Shown: positions 18,023 to 26,832, counted from the first letter of the stretch. The stretch: DNA of 64,000 nucleotides from Vibrio sinensis (GCF_003605645.1 NZ_QVMU01000004.1:1-64000); one strand, 5' to 3'. Notes: generated by a model from the sequence alone, not told the origin. Program-made: numbers and translations.

Positions 18023-19003
18023 TTACTTATTATCTGAGTTAGATAGGCTCCAGACATAGGCAGAAACAAGCTGCACTTTGTCATCACCAAGAATATCTTT
18101 CCAAGCTGGCATCACACCAGAGCGACCGTTGGTCACTGTTTCTGTAACGTCATCACGCGAACCACCAAACAACCAATATTGGTCAGTTAAATCTGGTGCA
18201 CCAACAGCAGGGTTACCCTTGCCATCAGTTCCATGACAAGCTGCACAAACAGCAAATTTAGTCTTACCAGCTGCTGCTTCTTTAGCGTTAACAGAACGGC
18301 CTGAAAGGCTCAGGGTATAAGTTACAACTTCTTTAACCCCTTGCTCTCCAAGAACTGCACCCCAAGCTGGCATTTGACCAACACGACCTTGCATTACCGT
18401 TGTGACGATTGCCGCTGGTTCTCCGCCATATAACCAAGCTCCATCAGCAAGGTTAGGGAAGCCACTTAGACCACGCGCGTCTGAGCCATGACACTGTGAA
18501 CAGTTTTGTAGGAACAAACGTTGACCAACCTTTACTGCTTCAGGGTCGGCTGCAATATCAGGGATTGAACGAAGTTCCGATGTACCATCAACATAGGCAA
18601 GGCGTTTGAATGCTTCACCGAAGTAAGTATCAGCATCGTCGAGCTCTTTCGCATATTGAATTAGTTCTTTATTTTGCTGTGAATTGGCTATCGAAGCTTT
18701 CGATTCAGCCATAGAGCGGACCGTTTGATCCGAACTTTGCCATCCTAGCAAACCTTTGAAATTACCCAGCCCTGGATAAAGGGCAAGGTAAATCGCAGCG
18801 AAAAAGAACGTACTAATAAACAAATACGTCCACCATTTCGGTAGCGGGTTATTTAACTCACGAATACCATCATATTCGTGGCCCATGTCCGCACCTTCTT
18901 CTACGCCAACATTGTCTTTAAGACACCAAGCAAGAATTACAGCACAACCGACAAGAGTTCCCACGGTAATGATAATTATCCATAGACTCCAAAATGTTGT
19001 CAT
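18023..19003 (-). CDS. ccoP: cbb3 oxidase dihaem cytochrome c subunit CcoP
   Basis: 326 residues: two N-terminal membrane spans and a periplasmic part with two cytochrome c domains, haem motifs CSQCH and CAACH, each followed by a distal methionine (MPAWG and MPAWKD). It takes electrons from the bc1 complex to the oxidase. Its ATG overlaps the ccoQ stop by four bases (ATGA). Confidence 0.96.
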   Translation of the reverse strand: MTTFWSLWIIIITVGTLVGCAVILAWCLKDNVGVEEGADMGHEYDGIRELNNPLPKWWTYLFISTFFFAAIYLALYPGLGNFKGLLGWQSSDQTVRSMAESKASIANSQQNKELIQYAKELDDADTYFGEAFKRLAYVDGTSELRSIPDIAADPEAVKVGQRLFLQNCSQCHGSDARGLSGFPNLADGAWLYGGEPAAIVTTVMQGRVGQMPAWGAVLGEQGVKEVVTYTLSLSGRSVNAKEAAAGKTKFAVCAACHGTDGKGNPAVGAPDLTDQYWLFGGSRDDVTETVTNGRSGVMPAWKDILGDDKVQLVSAYVWSLSNSDNK

Positions 19004-19176
19004 TTCTTAGTCACTCCTTGTTCTTTAGAGGGTGCTTGTTGCTCATCAGCAAAAACAAGGTTAGCGGCTTCATCAAAACGAGCTTTACGACTTTTACCGT
19101 AAGCCCACCAAACCACGCCTATAAAGCTAGCAAATAGCACTATGGTCCAAATACTGTGAATAGTACCGATATCCAT
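19000..19176 (-). CDS. ccoQ: cbb3 oxidase subunit CcoQ
   Basis: 58 residues, one membrane helix (IWTIVLFASFIGVVWWAYG) and the basic SRKARFDEAANLVF segment that marks CcoQ/FixQ. It stabilises the CcoP-CcoNO interaction. AGGAGG precedes the ATG at 19176; the stop overlaps the ccoP start. Found by reading the 180-bp gap between ccoO and ccoP. Confidence 0.94.
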   Translation of the reverse strand: MDIGTIHSIWTIVLFASFIGVVWWAYGKSRKARFDEAANLVFADEQQAPSKEQGVTKK

Positions 19177-19186
19177 AAATACCTCC

Positions 19187-19807
19187 TTATTTCATTGCGT
19201 GACCAAGAGACTGAAGATAAGCGATGATGGCATCCATCTCGGTTTTTCCTTCAACATCTTTTGACGCATTAGCTATTTGTTCATCACTGTAAGGTACGCC
19301 GAACTGATTTTTGAACAACTCAAGTTTCTTCTGAGCAAGTTCTCCATCAAGGCCGTTTTCAGCAAGCCAAGGGAATGCTGGCATGTTCGACTCAGGTACA
19401 AGTTCGCGAGGATCAAGTAAATGAACACGGTGCCATTCATCAGAATAACGACCACCAACTCGAGCTAGGTCTGGGCCTGTACGCTTAGAGCCCCACAAAA
19501 ATGGGTGTTCGTAAACACTCTCACCAGCGACAGAATAGTGACCGTAACGCTCTGTTTCAGAACGGAAAGGACGAATCATTTGGCTATGACAAACGTTACA
19601 ACCCTCACGGATATAAACATCACGACCTTCCATTTCCAAAGCTGTATATGGGCGTAGATTTTCTACAGGCTCAGTTGTTTGCTTTTGGAAAATTAGTGGT
19701 GTGATTTCTACAAGAGCCCCCAAGCTAATTGCGATGACAATCAAAATCGCAAGTAAACCGACATTACGTTCTACAATTTCATGGCGATTGTTAGAATTGT
19801 TACTCAT
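19187..19807 (-). CDS. ccoO: cbb3 oxidase monohaem cytochrome c subunit CcoO
   Basis: 206 residues with an N-terminal membrane anchor and one periplasmic cytochrome c domain; haem motif [12 protein letters not shown], which is specific to CcoO/FixO, and distal-methionine region [10 protein letters not shown]. It passes electrons from CcoP to CcoN. Twelve bases behind ccoN. Confidence 0.96.
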   Translation of the reverse strand: MSNNSNNRHEIVERNVGLLAILIVIAISLGALVEITPLIFQKQTTEPVENLRPYTALEMEGRDVYIREGCNVCHSQMIRPFRSETERYGHYSVAGESVYEHPFLWGSKRTGPDLARVGGRYSDEWHRVHLLDPRELVPESNMPAFPWLAENGLDGELAQKKLELFKNQFGVPYSDEQIANASKDVEGKTEMDAIIAYLQSLGHAMK

Positions 19808-19819
19808 TCTTAAATCTCC

Positions 19820-21247
19820 TTATGCCGGTTGTGGAATAGCTTTTAGGCTAGATTCAGGCGCTGTTACTGTCTTATAGGTGTTATATGCCATTAAGAACAT
19901 ACCGAATAAGAAGATAAAGCCACCAATGAAACGAACCGTATAGAATGGATAAGAAGCTTGTACGGATTCAACAAAACTGTACGTCAACGTACCGTCTGAG
20001 TTAACTGCACGCCACATCAAACCTTGCATAACACCAGAGATCCACATCGCTACGATGTACAGAACCGTACCAATTGTAGCTAACCAGAAGTGAGCATTGA
20101 TAAGGCTTACAGAGTACATGCGTTCTTGACCAAACAGACGTGGGATTAAGTGATATACCGAACCGATGGATACCATTGCAACCCAGCCTAATGCACCAGA
20201 GTGAACGTGACCAATCGTCCAATCAGTATAATGCGACAGTGCATTCACTGTTTTAATCGACATCATTGGGCCTTCAAACGTGGACATGCCGTAGAACGAA
20301 AGCGATACGATTAAGAAACGTAGGATAGGGTCGTAACGAAGTTTGTGCCACGCACCTGACAACGTCATGATACCGTTGATCATGCCACCCCAAGATGGAG
20401 CGAATAACACCAAAGACATTACCATGCCAAGTGACTGAGTCCAGTCAGGCAAAGCAGTATAATGAAGGTGGTGTGGGCCAGCCCAAATATATAGAGATAC
20501 TAGAGCCCAAAAGTGAACGATAGACAAACGGTAGGAATAGACAGGGCGTTCAGCTTGTTTCGGGACAAAGTAGTACATCATACCTAGGAAACCGGCTGTA
20601 AGTAGGAAACCTACTGCATTGTGTCCATACCACCACTGTACCATTGCATCGACTGCACCTGCATAAATCGAATACGATTTACCCATTGATACAGGGATAG
20701 CCATACTGTTGACGATATGAAGAACCGCAACTGTGATGATAAAGGCTCCAAAGAACCAGTTTGCTACGTAAATATGAGAGGTTTTACGTTTGATTAGCGT
20801 CCCAAAGAACACAATCGCGTATGAAACCCACACTACCGCGATAGCGATATCGATTGGCCATTCTAATTCAGCATATTCCTTACCAGAGGTATAACCTAAC
20901 GGTAAACTAATTGCTGCGGAAAGAATGATTGCTTGCCATCCCCAAAAAGTGAATGGGACAAGCGGGCCTCCAAATAAACGCGCTTGGCAAGTACGCTGCA
21001 CCACATAATATGATGTGGCAAATAGGGCACTTGTACCGAACGCAAAAATAACCGCATTAGTATGCAGGGGACGTAAACGGCTGTACGTCAACCACGGCGT
21101 ATCAAAGTTGAGCTGTGGCCAGACTAATTGAGCGGCAATCAAAACACCAACAGCCATACCGACAATTCCCCAAAGAATAGTTACCAGGGTAAATTGACGA
21201 ACGACTGTATAGTTGTAGTTTTGTTCAAGCTGCTTTTCTTGGCTCAT
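19820..21247 (-). CDS. ccoN: cbb3 cytochrome c oxidase catalytic subunit CcoN
   Basis: 475-residue haem-copper oxidase subunit I with twelve membrane helices. Histidines of the haem and copper centres are visible in [33 protein letters not shown] and [12 protein letters not shown]. It reduces oxygen with high affinity and pumps protons. The second ATG (21247, MSQEKQ) is taken as start because GGAAG is seven bases away, while it is too near the first ATG. First gene of the operon. Upstream I find only a single TTGAT half-site (21335-21339), not a full FNR box, so direct Fnr control is not evident. Confidence 0.97.
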   Translation of the reverse strand: MSQEKQLEQNYNYTVVRQFTLVTILWGIVGMAVGVLIAAQLVWPQLNFDTPWLTYSRLRPLHTNAVIFAFGTSALFATSYYVVQRTCQARLFGGPLVPFTFWGWQAIILSAAISLPLGYTSGKEYAELEWPIDIAIAVVWVSYAIVFFGTLIKRKTSHIYVANWFFGAFIITVAVLHIVNSMAIPVSMGKSYSIYAGAVDAMVQWWYGHNAVGFLLTAGFLGMMYYFVPKQAERPVYSYRLSIVHFWALVSLYIWAGPHHLHYTALPDWTQSLGMVMSLVLFAPSWGGMINGIMTLSGAWHKLRYDPILRFLIVSLSFYGMSTFEGPMMSIKTVNALSHYTDWTIGHVHSGALGWVAMVSIGSVYHLIPRLFGQERMYSVSLINAHFWLATIGTVLYIVAMWISGVMQGLMWRAVNSDGTLTYSFVESVQASYPFYTVRFIGGFIFLFGMFLMAYNTYKTVTAPESSLKAIPQPA

Positions 21248-21504
21248 TTGCATGCTTCCAATTTTTAATTAACTACACTTTACTTCCAACACGACTCATG
21301 TCGTAATGCCACCCAAAATCTTCCAATAAAAATAATCAATAAAATTGGTTAATTAAACATTCAGATTTTTAATAAAAGTGGCACTTTCAGGCAACAACTA
21401 TACTGCATTTAACAATTCAATGACAGAGTGGTAACCTTACACTTGTTCTGGTTTTGGGCTTTTATTTTAAAACTTTGAAGTTTGTTACACGGAGAACACC
21501 CAGT

Positions 21505-21879
21505 ATGGCGGCACAGAAGCTGACACGTGAACGTTTTGTTCAAATAATCATCATGTTAACCTTACTTATTGCAGCGTTTATTTGGCGTACGATTAGCTAT
21601 AAACCAGAGGTAAAGGTGGTGTGTGACCTAGAGACAATTTGTGTTATTGATGTTAATGGCACGAACTCAAACATAGAGAAAGTTGGGAATGTACTCCTGA
21701 TTTCTAAGCCGACTAATCATTGGGATATAATGATTGAAAATGCAAAATATCACATTTCCGATAAACCAGAATTATGGCAAGTGAAATTCGAAAAGATACC
21801 ATCGGAACTCAAGATAATATTCAAATCACAATCAGATAAAAGTGATACTTTAAAAGTTATCGTTTCACAAAATAAATGA
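21505..21879 (+). CDS. Small membrane-anchored protein next to dif, unknown
   Basis: 124 residues: basic N-terminus, one hydrophobic segment (VQIIIMLTLLIAAFIW, about residues 12-28), then an 95-residue hydrophilic domain with two cysteines (VVCDLETICVID) and predicted beta-strands. Orientation by the positive-inside rule puts the domain in the periplasm. GGAGAA eight bases before ATG fixes the start. I do not recognise the family; it is divergent from ccoN and may be linked to the oxidase only by location. The equivalent spot in V. cholerae is also a short hypothetical gene beside dif. Confidence 0.7.
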   Translation: MAAQKLTRERFVQIIIMLTLLIAAFIWRTISYKPEVKVVCDLETICVIDVNGTNSNIEKVGNVLLISKPTNHWDIMIENAKYHISDKPELWQVKFEKIPSELKIIFKSQSDKSDTLKVIVSQNK

Positions 21880-21928
21880 AAATATAGATCTGATCACATA
21901 CTTAGTTAGATAAAAACATTGATTATCT

Positions 21929-21975
21929 CTTAATAACCATATTTATATCGTTAGATATTAAATGTGGTTATTAAG
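21929..21975. terminator. Very long stem-loop left of dif
   Basis: A 17-bp stem (21929-21945 with 21959-21975, one G-T pair) can extend inward by four more pairs. It follows the stop of the gene at 21505-21879 by 49 bp and lies 98 bp from dif. It is followed by TATTTTAT, so it probably terminates that gene; its length is unusual. Confidence 0.6.
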
Positions 21976-22072
21976 TATTTTATGGTAAATCGGTTATGGT
22001 AAATGACAAAGTGAACAGTAAGACAAGAAAAGGGCTCACATATACTATGTTGCCCCGAATACCTTAAACCTC

Positions 22073-22100
22073 ATTTAACATAAGATACATAATGCGCACT
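22073..22100 (-). other. dif site, left end of prophage (attL)
   Basis: 28-bp Xer site read on the minus strand: XerC arm AGTGCGCATTA, centre TGTATC, XerD arm TTATGTTAAAT. As I recall V. cholerae dif1, it differs by one central base. The XerD arm borders chromosomal DNA, so arm and centre are host-derived and the chromosome keeps a canonical dif. The site also encodes the last codons and stop of the minus-strand gene 22075-22443. Confidence 0.92.
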
Positions 22101-22443
22101 GGGCTAAGGCATCTTTAGGGGTGATTAACCATGCCATTAAACCACCGTAAACCATTGATATACTTGATAAACCAAGCCCATTAAACTTTTTTGCTATGGA
22201 TTCCCAATGTGCGCGTATTGTTGGATTATCATTGCGGTCTGCATGGCATCCTAACAATGCGATCTCCGGTTCAATTCCTGCTGCTTCCGCTAAAAAAACT
22301 GCTTCAGAATCAGATATATAGCGTTTTCCATTTCTCATTTCACTGATTCTAGACGGTTGAACATTCAAGTCATGTGCAATTTGCTTGTCTTGTACGTAAT
22401 TTCTAGCCTGTTTATAGGCATCTAACAGATTACTTTGATACAT
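22075..22443 (-). CDS. Phage regulator with helix-turn-helix, DUF3693 type
   Basis: 122 residues. The N-terminal half (about 15-45) reads as a helix-turn-helix: DKQIAHDLNVQPSRISEMRNGKRYI, and a hydrophobic segment GLSSISMVYGGLMAWLI lies near the C-terminus. This matches the DUF3693 proteins of vibrio filamentous phages (Vpf122-like), considered regulators. The last nine codons and the stop are inside dif. In the circular phage the frame would not stop there: joining to the right-end sequence continues for 29 codons beginning LVKLN, giving 148 residues. So the integrated form is a truncated version made by host DNA. An array of CGGAA half-sites lies right before its start codon. Confidence 0.82.
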   Translation of the reverse strand: MYQSNLLDAYKQARNYVQDKQIAHDLNVQPSRISEMRNGKRYISDSEAVFLAEAAGIEPEIALLGCHADRNDNPTIRAHWESIAKKFNGLGLSSISMVYGGLMAWLITPKDALAQCALCILC

Positions 22444-22470
22444 AGCGCGACTCCTTTTTTTTTAGTTTAA

Positions 22471-22542
22471 CGGAAAAATTCCGAAAATGCGTATCTTGAA
22501 CATCCGATTAAACGGAATTATGCTAATTACGAAATATCGGAA
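22471..22542. promoter_or_regulatory. CGGAA half-site array at the divergent phage promoter
   Basis: A perfect palindrome CGGAA-AAA-TTCCG at 22471-22483 is followed by two more CGGAA copies at 22513-22517 and 22538-22542. The array spans the gap between the regulator (start 22443) and the early genes (first start 22571), where a phage repressor would bind. Binding by the adjacent regulator is inference. Confidence 0.55.
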
Positions 22543-22570
22543 TTCAGCACTATTCTCAAGGTGGTTGTTC

Positions 22571-22873
22571 ATGGCACATCAAAATTTTACCAAGGAAGAC
22601 GGTCTACTTCGTTTTTCGTTAAATGGTTACAAGGTCACTTTTTCTCGACCAAGCCTAAACACTGCCAGTGCACTTGTTGAGATTGGTTCAAGCTCGTTCA
22701 CTATTGGCTGCACTATTTCTCAAATCTCTTTTCATTGGGATGAACTCGATAATGAGTCTTTCATTATGTTTGGCTTTGGTGCAACGCTCACTGGCTTCAA
22801 TTGGTTTGATACACAAGTCATCTGCGACTATTTCAGCATCCCACATCATTTAGCTTTACCGGAGGCAAACTAA
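22571..22873 (+). CDS. Phage early protein, unknown
   Basis: 100 residues starting MAHQNFTK; ATG chosen because AAGGTGG lies six bases before it, while the frame's earlier ATG at 22487 sits inside the operator array and has no ribosome binding site. Predicted mostly beta, soluble, with two cysteines. I do not recognise a family. It ends with TAATG overlapping the next start, so the two early genes are translationally coupled. Position before rep suggests a role in replication or control. Confidence 0.7.
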   Translation: MAHQNFTKEDGLLRFSLNGYKVTFSRPSLNTASALVEIGSSSFTIGCTISQISFHWDELDNESFIMFGFGATLTGFNWFDTQVICDYFSIPHHLALPEAN

Positions 22874-23088
22874 TGTCTTTCGGTGAAAAGCCTAATCGCA
22901 AACGTCCGGTTTACTTTGAGCAACATGCAGATGGTTACTGGTGCTCGGTCGATGGTGAACCTGAATACTTCAAAACAAAACATGAAATGTACCTTTACGC
23001 CTGTGAAGAAGAACGTGAATTGATTGAAATCACTTTCGAAAATGAATCACAGCTTCGTGAGTCTGGTGCATTTGCAAGGGAGTTTTGA
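22873..23088 (+). CDS. Small acidic phage early protein
   Basis: 71 residues, acidic, soluble, aromatic-rich N-terminal half (RPVYFEQHADGYWCSVDGEPEYF) and a Glu-rich C-terminal helix. No family recognised. Its start overlaps the stop of the previous gene by one base and its stop is three bases before the rep ATG, so it is part of a tight early operon; GGAGG-like purines end the preceding gene. Confidence 0.65.
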   Translation: MSFGEKPNRKRPVYFEQHADGYWCSVDGEPEYFKTKHEMYLYACEEERELIEITFENESQLRESGAFAREF

Positions 23089-23090
23089 AC

Positions 23091-24350
23091 ATGGCTCATA
23101 CCTTGATTGACTATGTGAGTTTCTCTGGAACTCCCCAATTGCTTGAACGTTGCAAAGAAATGGCTAAACAACGTTTCTCATTAACCCAATCGCCGAATGA
23201 GTTTCAATCTCAAGTTTCATCAGCAGTTAAGCATCGTGAAAACACCAAGATTGCTTATTTTGCTGAGAATCTCGCGTCTGTCTTGGGTTGTGTTGAGTCT
23301 GAAAACTTTGCTAATCGTGATTTGTATTTTGCTGCTTTGGATAAAGAGCTGTCGAATGCGGATATCGAAATCACTCAAGATGTGGGTTTTAGCGAGTGCT
23401 ATCAACGCCTAATTTCAAACATCGGCATCGATATGTTGGACGTCCTTTGTCACGGTGAAGTTGAATCATTTTTGGAGTTACTCAATACCGAAATCACTCA
23501 TTACGGTAACGTTTGGACATTAGAACGTCGCGGTGGTTATTCCGGTTATCGTAGCAGTGCCAAGTTACTTTGTAATGGTTCGCAAGCTGGCTTAGTGGCT
23601 TGGGGTGCTGAGAACTTTGGCTATTACGTGTCGTTCTCTGGGTTTGGTTGCGCAGCTATCAAGATGGACGTTTTGCATAAAGCATTAACACAAATGCCAT
23701 CCGCTAAATTGACTCGCGTCGATGTGGCCTATGACGATTTAGAGGGTGCAATCACGGTTCCTTACTTACGTGAACAGTATGAAAACGGTGAGTTCATTAC
23801 TCGCGGTGCTCCACCAAGTTATGGTTATTTTGAAACGGGTTCATTAGTGACTCGTGACGATTCCAAAAAATACGGCGTCGTTCCTAGTGGTGGTCGTACG
23901 TTTTATGTTGGTCAACGAAATAATGGCAAGTTATTCCGTGGCTATGAAAAAGGCAAACAGATGAAGTCTGAACAATATCCCGATTGGGTGCGTTTGGAGG
24001 TTCAATTAGGTAATAAATCACGGGTTATTCCACTTGATATATTACTTGATAGTGACCCTTATTTTTCAGGTTCGTACCCTGCTCTATCGGCTGTATTAGA
24101 GGATGTCGAACCAAAAGCAATTCCTATTTCTCGCGTTATTGCTAACTGTAATTACGAGCGTTTTGTTGAACATGCAAAAAAGCAATATGGGAAATTAATT
24201 AACTTTTTAAACATCGTTCATGAGGATACGAACAAAGTCGTTTCTATTCTCACTAAGGGATTTACCGTCAAAGATATTCCTGACCGCTTAAACATTCCAG
24301 TCTGTCAGGAACACATTAACCAATCTGGAGATTCATTATGTCTAAATTAA
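23091..24350 (+). CDS. Rolling-circle replication initiator (Rep)
   Basis: 419-residue initiator of the Rep_trans / RstA-like family. Conserved pieces: RVDVAYDDLEG, the tyrosine-rich TFYVGQRNNGKLFRGYEKGKQ (about residues 265-290) and WVRLEVQL, which together form the nicking-joining core; the catalytic tyrosine is probably in YVGQR or GYEKG. It nicks the plus origin and starts rolling-circle replication of the phage. ATG at 23091 has AAGGGAG eight bases upstream; a TTG two codons earlier is less likely. It corresponds in position and size to Vpf402 of f237. Confidence 0.9.
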   Translation: MAHTLIDYVSFSGTPQLLERCKEMAKQRFSLTQSPNEFQSQVSSAVKHRENTKIAYFAENLASVLGCVESENFANRDLYFAALDKELSNADIEITQDVGFSECYQRLISNIGIDMLDVLCHGEVESFLELLNTEITHYGNVWTLERRGGYSGYRSSAKLLCNGSQAGLVAWGAENFGYYVSFSGFGCAAIKMDVLHKALTQMPSAKLTRVDVAYDDLEGAITVPYLREQYENGEFITRGAPPSYGYFETGSLVTRDDSKKYGVVPSGGRTFYVGQRNNGKLFRGYEKGKQMKSEQYPDWVRLEVQLGNKSRVIPLDILLDSDPYFSGSYPALSAVLEDVEPKAIPISRVIANCNYERFVEHAKKQYGKLINFLNIVHEDTNKVVSILTKGFTVKDIPDRLNIPVCQEHINQSGDSLCLN

Positions 24351-24640
24351 CTGTTGTTGTTACTGGTTGCGAACATTCTCAAGGGTTATCTAAAAAAGAT
24401 GACAAGCCTTATAACTTTGCGGTTGTTAACTACTTAGCCACCAATGAGGGTTGGACTTCTCAAAAAGGCTCTTGTACTGCGGTTGGTATGACGCAAAAAC
24501 AGATTTCAATGAATCCTAGCCCGCAATTAGTGGCTGAATTTCAGAAACTGCAATTTCCTATTCAATGTGAATTGCAATTAGGTGTAGACCCTCAAAATCC
24601 GCAACGTAATCAAGTTGTCGATATTAAACCTTTGGGGTAA
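24338..24640 (+). CDS. Phage single-stranded-DNA-binding protein
   Basis: 100 residues, DUF1293-like, beta-rich (SKLTVVVTGCEHSQGLSKKD, CELQLGVDPQNP). By place and size it is the gpV-type ssDNA-binding protein that coats the phage strand before export, Vpf104 in f237. Its start lies inside the end of rep (13-bp overlap) with TGGAG seven bases before ATG. Confidence 0.8.
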   Translation: MSKLTVVVTGCEHSQGLSKKDDKPYNFAVVNYLATNEGWTSQKGSCTAVGMTQKQISMNPSPQLVAEFQKLQFPIQCELQLGVDPQNPQRNQVVDIKPLG

Positions 24641-24647
24641 TTGAATT

Positions 24648-24887
24648 ATGACTTCTTGTGTTGAAACTAATCGGGATGGCTTTTTATTAGTATCTAGTGC
24701 CCCTCTTGAACAGTGCACACAATTGGTTGTTTTAAGTGCTGATGAATATAACTATTTGACCTCTCACATAACTATTACGGGTGCTGAGGTCGTGGAATAT
24801 TATTCGTTTGGTTTTGCTCTGGTGATGTTTGGGTTTCTTATTTCAATCCCAATCAGAGCCGCAATAAAAGCTGTTAACTTAACATAG
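24648..24887 (+). CDS. Small phage membrane protein (Vpf81-like)
   Basis: 79 residues: a soluble N-terminal half with two cysteines and one membrane helix (YYSFGFALVMFGFLISIPI) near the C-terminus, then a short basic tail. Place and size match the 81-residue protein of f237. It may be a minor coat or assembly protein; nothing more specific can be seen. Ten bases separate it from the coat gene. Confidence 0.72.
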   Translation: MTSCVETNRDGFLLVSSAPLEQCTQLVVLSADEYNYLTSHITITGAEVVEYYSFGFALVMFGFLISIPIRAAIKAVNLT

Positions 24888-24896
24888 GTATAAATT

Positions 24897-25106
24897 ATGA
24901 AAATCAAAAATCTTGTTGTTGGTGCTTCTCTAGCTGTTCTTGGTGCTCCTGCGTTTGCTACTGCTGGCGCTCTCGACTCAATTTGGGCTGCGGTCGATTT
25001 GTCTGGTATTTCGACTCAAGTTATCGCGGTTGGTGTTATTGCAGTTGGTATTGCGGTGGCATTCAAAGCAATTACTCTGGCTAAACGTGCGGTCGGTAAG
25101 GCTTAA
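24897..25106 (+). CDS. Major coat protein (pVIII-like)
   Basis: 69-residue preprotein: signal peptide MKIKNLVVGASLAVLGAPAFA, leaving a mature protein of about 48 residues with an acidic-to-neutral start (TAGALDSIWAAVDLS), a membrane-spanning helix (TQVIAVGVIAVGIAVAF) and a basic C-terminus (KAITLAKRAVGKA) that would face the DNA. This is the classic layout of the inovirus major capsid. The terminator at 25205-25226 lies just behind the next small gene, as expected for the high-copy coat messenger. Confidence 0.92.
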   Translation: MKIKNLVVGASLAVLGAPAFATAGALDSIWAAVDLSGISTQVIAVGVIAVGIAVAFKAITLAKRAVGKA

Positions 25107-25108
25107 CC

Positions 25109-25201
25109 GTGTTACTAGCTCTGTATGATTTGCAATTGGTGATATTTACTTTGCTCGGTGGCCTATCTGGCCTCCTCTGTGCCTTTAACTTGCGAATCTA
25201 A
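25109..25201 (+). CDS. Candidate 30-residue minor coat protein (pVII/pIX-like)
   Basis: GTG-started frame of 30 codons: MLLALYDLQLVIFTLLGGLS then GLLCAFNLRI. One hydrophobic helix and a basic end, the size and character of the Ff minor coat proteins pVII and pIX. TAAGG stands seven bases before the GTG, and the frame ends four bases before the coat-gene terminator stem, so it fills the gap exactly. Function is inferred from size, hydrophobicity and position only. Confidence 0.55.
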   Translation: MLLALYDLQLVIFTLLGGLSGLLCAFNLRI

Positions 25202-25204
25202 ACC

Positions 25205-25232
25205 AAGGGAGCTTATTAGCTCCCTTTTCTTT
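25205..25232 (+). terminator. Terminator after the coat genes
   Basis: 9-bp stem AAGGGAGCT / AGCTCCCTT with TATT loop and T-rich tail. Filamentous phages place a strong terminator here to separate coat from tip-protein expression. Confidence 0.88.
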
Positions 25233-25244
25233 TAGAGTGATTCT

Positions 25245-26831
25245 ATGCGTGTTTTAATTTACTTTTTTGTTCTGAGTCTTTCTATTTTTTCTTATAGTGC
25301 TAACGCTGAAAAATTAATGCGTTCTAATAGTTCGAATGGCTCTAGGCATCCTTGTCCTGTTAAGGTCGGTGATGTTTTTAGTTCCTCTTCTTTTGATGCT
25401 TATTGCGTAGGTGCGCAGATAAGTTCAAACAACTATGTTTCTTCAACCTCTTGCAGTCCTGATTATACGGGTAAGCGGGGCTCGTGTTTTATGTATCACA
25501 CTAGTGGCGCAAATAGCTCAGTATTTACGTGGAGTTATTACTCTTGCCCTGCTGGAACGGTATTTAATCCTGAAACAAATGAATGCGGTAGCATCTGTGA
25601 GAGTTTGGCTGGCAATATAAAGAAAGACCACAAGTGGGATTATTTTAAATATGGTGATAGCCCTACTTTTTGTTCTCAAGGCTGCGCATTAAAACCAACG
25701 GGTCTGAGTTTGTGCTTTATGAATTCAGGTTCGTGTAATGGTGATATTAAAATCACGGGTGAACCTTGTGATGTTGATGGCACTGAAGCTGGCGGCTCGG
25801 TTCCTGATGAAATCCCTCAAGGTTGTGAGTTGATTGGTGGTAAATATGTTTGCCCGGAAGATACTAACGGCGACGGTGAGCCTGATGCGGGTAGCCCTTT
25901 AGACCCTGATGCTGAGTGTGGTTATGATGGCAATGACCAATTCAATTGCAGTGGCGGTTCTTTTGCTGACCCTGACCACGAAATGACGGACCCTACTAAA
26001 CCTTTAGACCCTGAAACTTCCAAGCCGATTACCCCCAGTACAGGTGGTTCGTTGGATGTTGAAACACCAAGTGACCCTACTCTTCAATCCGGTGTTTCTG
26101 AGCAAGTCAAATTACTAAACGAACAGATAAATAAATTGCTGAGTGGCCTAAATAAAGACAATAACGAGAATTTCAAGGATGTCATTAATGAGTTAACTGA
26201 TTCGAATACTTTTAACCAGCATCAATTAGACGCCATTGTCGGGGGTACTAATAAGCAAATTGAAATTTGGAATGAATTAAAAGCGTTAGAGATTCAATCG
26301 ACCAATGACATGGTGAGCGCGATAAATAAACTCGATGACTATGATGAGTTTTATCATGGTCAACAGATGGCAATGCAAAAATCATTGATTCAAGCTATTC
26401 AAGGTTTGGCCTCTTCTGGCGGCGGTGATGGCGGTGAAGACGGTAACGGTGTGGGAAAAGATGTGTCTGGAATATTAGATGCCCTGACCAAAACGGATGC
26501 GACTGGGTTAGTCAATGGTGAACCGTGTAAAGGTGGCGCGTGTCCGGTTACTTACGTTTCTCAACATGATAATGAGTCACTGAAAAACATGGTCACAACT
26601 CGTTTGGTTGCGACTAAAGATACCATTTACGGTGGGATTCTAGATTCATTTGGTAACGTTGATTTGTCTAACGCATCACGTCCATCTTTTACTTTAGATA
26701 TGAGTGGCTTTGGTTTCGGTGTTTATGATTTGAATGACTATACGGATTTTAGTTACGTCTTTTTATTCATTCGCGTTTGTATGTTATTTACGGCTGCAAT
26801 GACTTGTCGTCGTTTAATCTTTGGGGGTTAA
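25245..26831 (+). CDS. Receptor-binding tip protein (pIII-like)
   Basis: 528 residues with signal peptide (about 1-21, ending SANA-EK), a cysteine-rich N-terminal region (about 30-195), an acidic Pro/Gly/Asp linker (DTNGDGEPDAGSPLDPD), a long helical part (about 275-375), a glycine-rich stretch (SGGGDGGEDGNG), and a C-terminal membrane anchor (YVFLFIRVCMLFTAAM). This is the domain plan of pIII: pilus-binding head, linkers, anchor. It would determine which pilus the phage uses; the head sequence is the part most likely to vary between related phages. Counterpart of Vpf491 in f237. Confidence 0.85.
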   Translation: MRVLIYFFVLSLSIFSYSANAEKLMRSNSSNGSRHPCPVKVGDVFSSSSFDAYCVGAQISSNNYVSSTSCSPDYTGKRGSCFMYHTSGANSSVFTWSYYSCPAGTVFNPETNECGSICESLAGNIKKDHKWDYFKYGDSPTFCSQGCALKPTGLSLCFMNSGSCNGDIKITGEPCDVDGTEAGGSVPDEIPQGCELIGGKYVCPEDTNGDGEPDAGSPLDPDAECGYDGNDQFNCSGGSFADPDHEMTDPTKPLDPETSKPITPSTGGSLDVETPSDPTLQSGVSEQVKLLNEQINKLLSGLNKDNNENFKDVINELTDSNTFNQHQLDAIVGGTNKQIEIWNELKALEIQSTNDMVSAINKLDDYDEFYHGQQMAMQKSLIQAIQGLASSGGGDGGEDGNGVGKDVSGILDALTKTDATGLVNGEPCKGGACPVTYVSQHDNESLKNMVTTRLVATKDTIYGGILDSFGNVDLSNASRPSFTLDMSGFGFGVYDLNDYTDFSYVFLFIRVCMLFTAAMTCRRLIFGG

Positions 26832-26832
26832 T

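Noticed and set aside
21326..21345. FNR box upstream of ccoN
   Set aside because: Only one TTGAT half-site is present; the second half does not match.
22487..22570. N-terminal extension of the first phage early gene
   Set aside because: The upstream ATG is within the CGGAA operator array without a ribosome binding site; the ATG at 22571 has AAGGTGG in good position.
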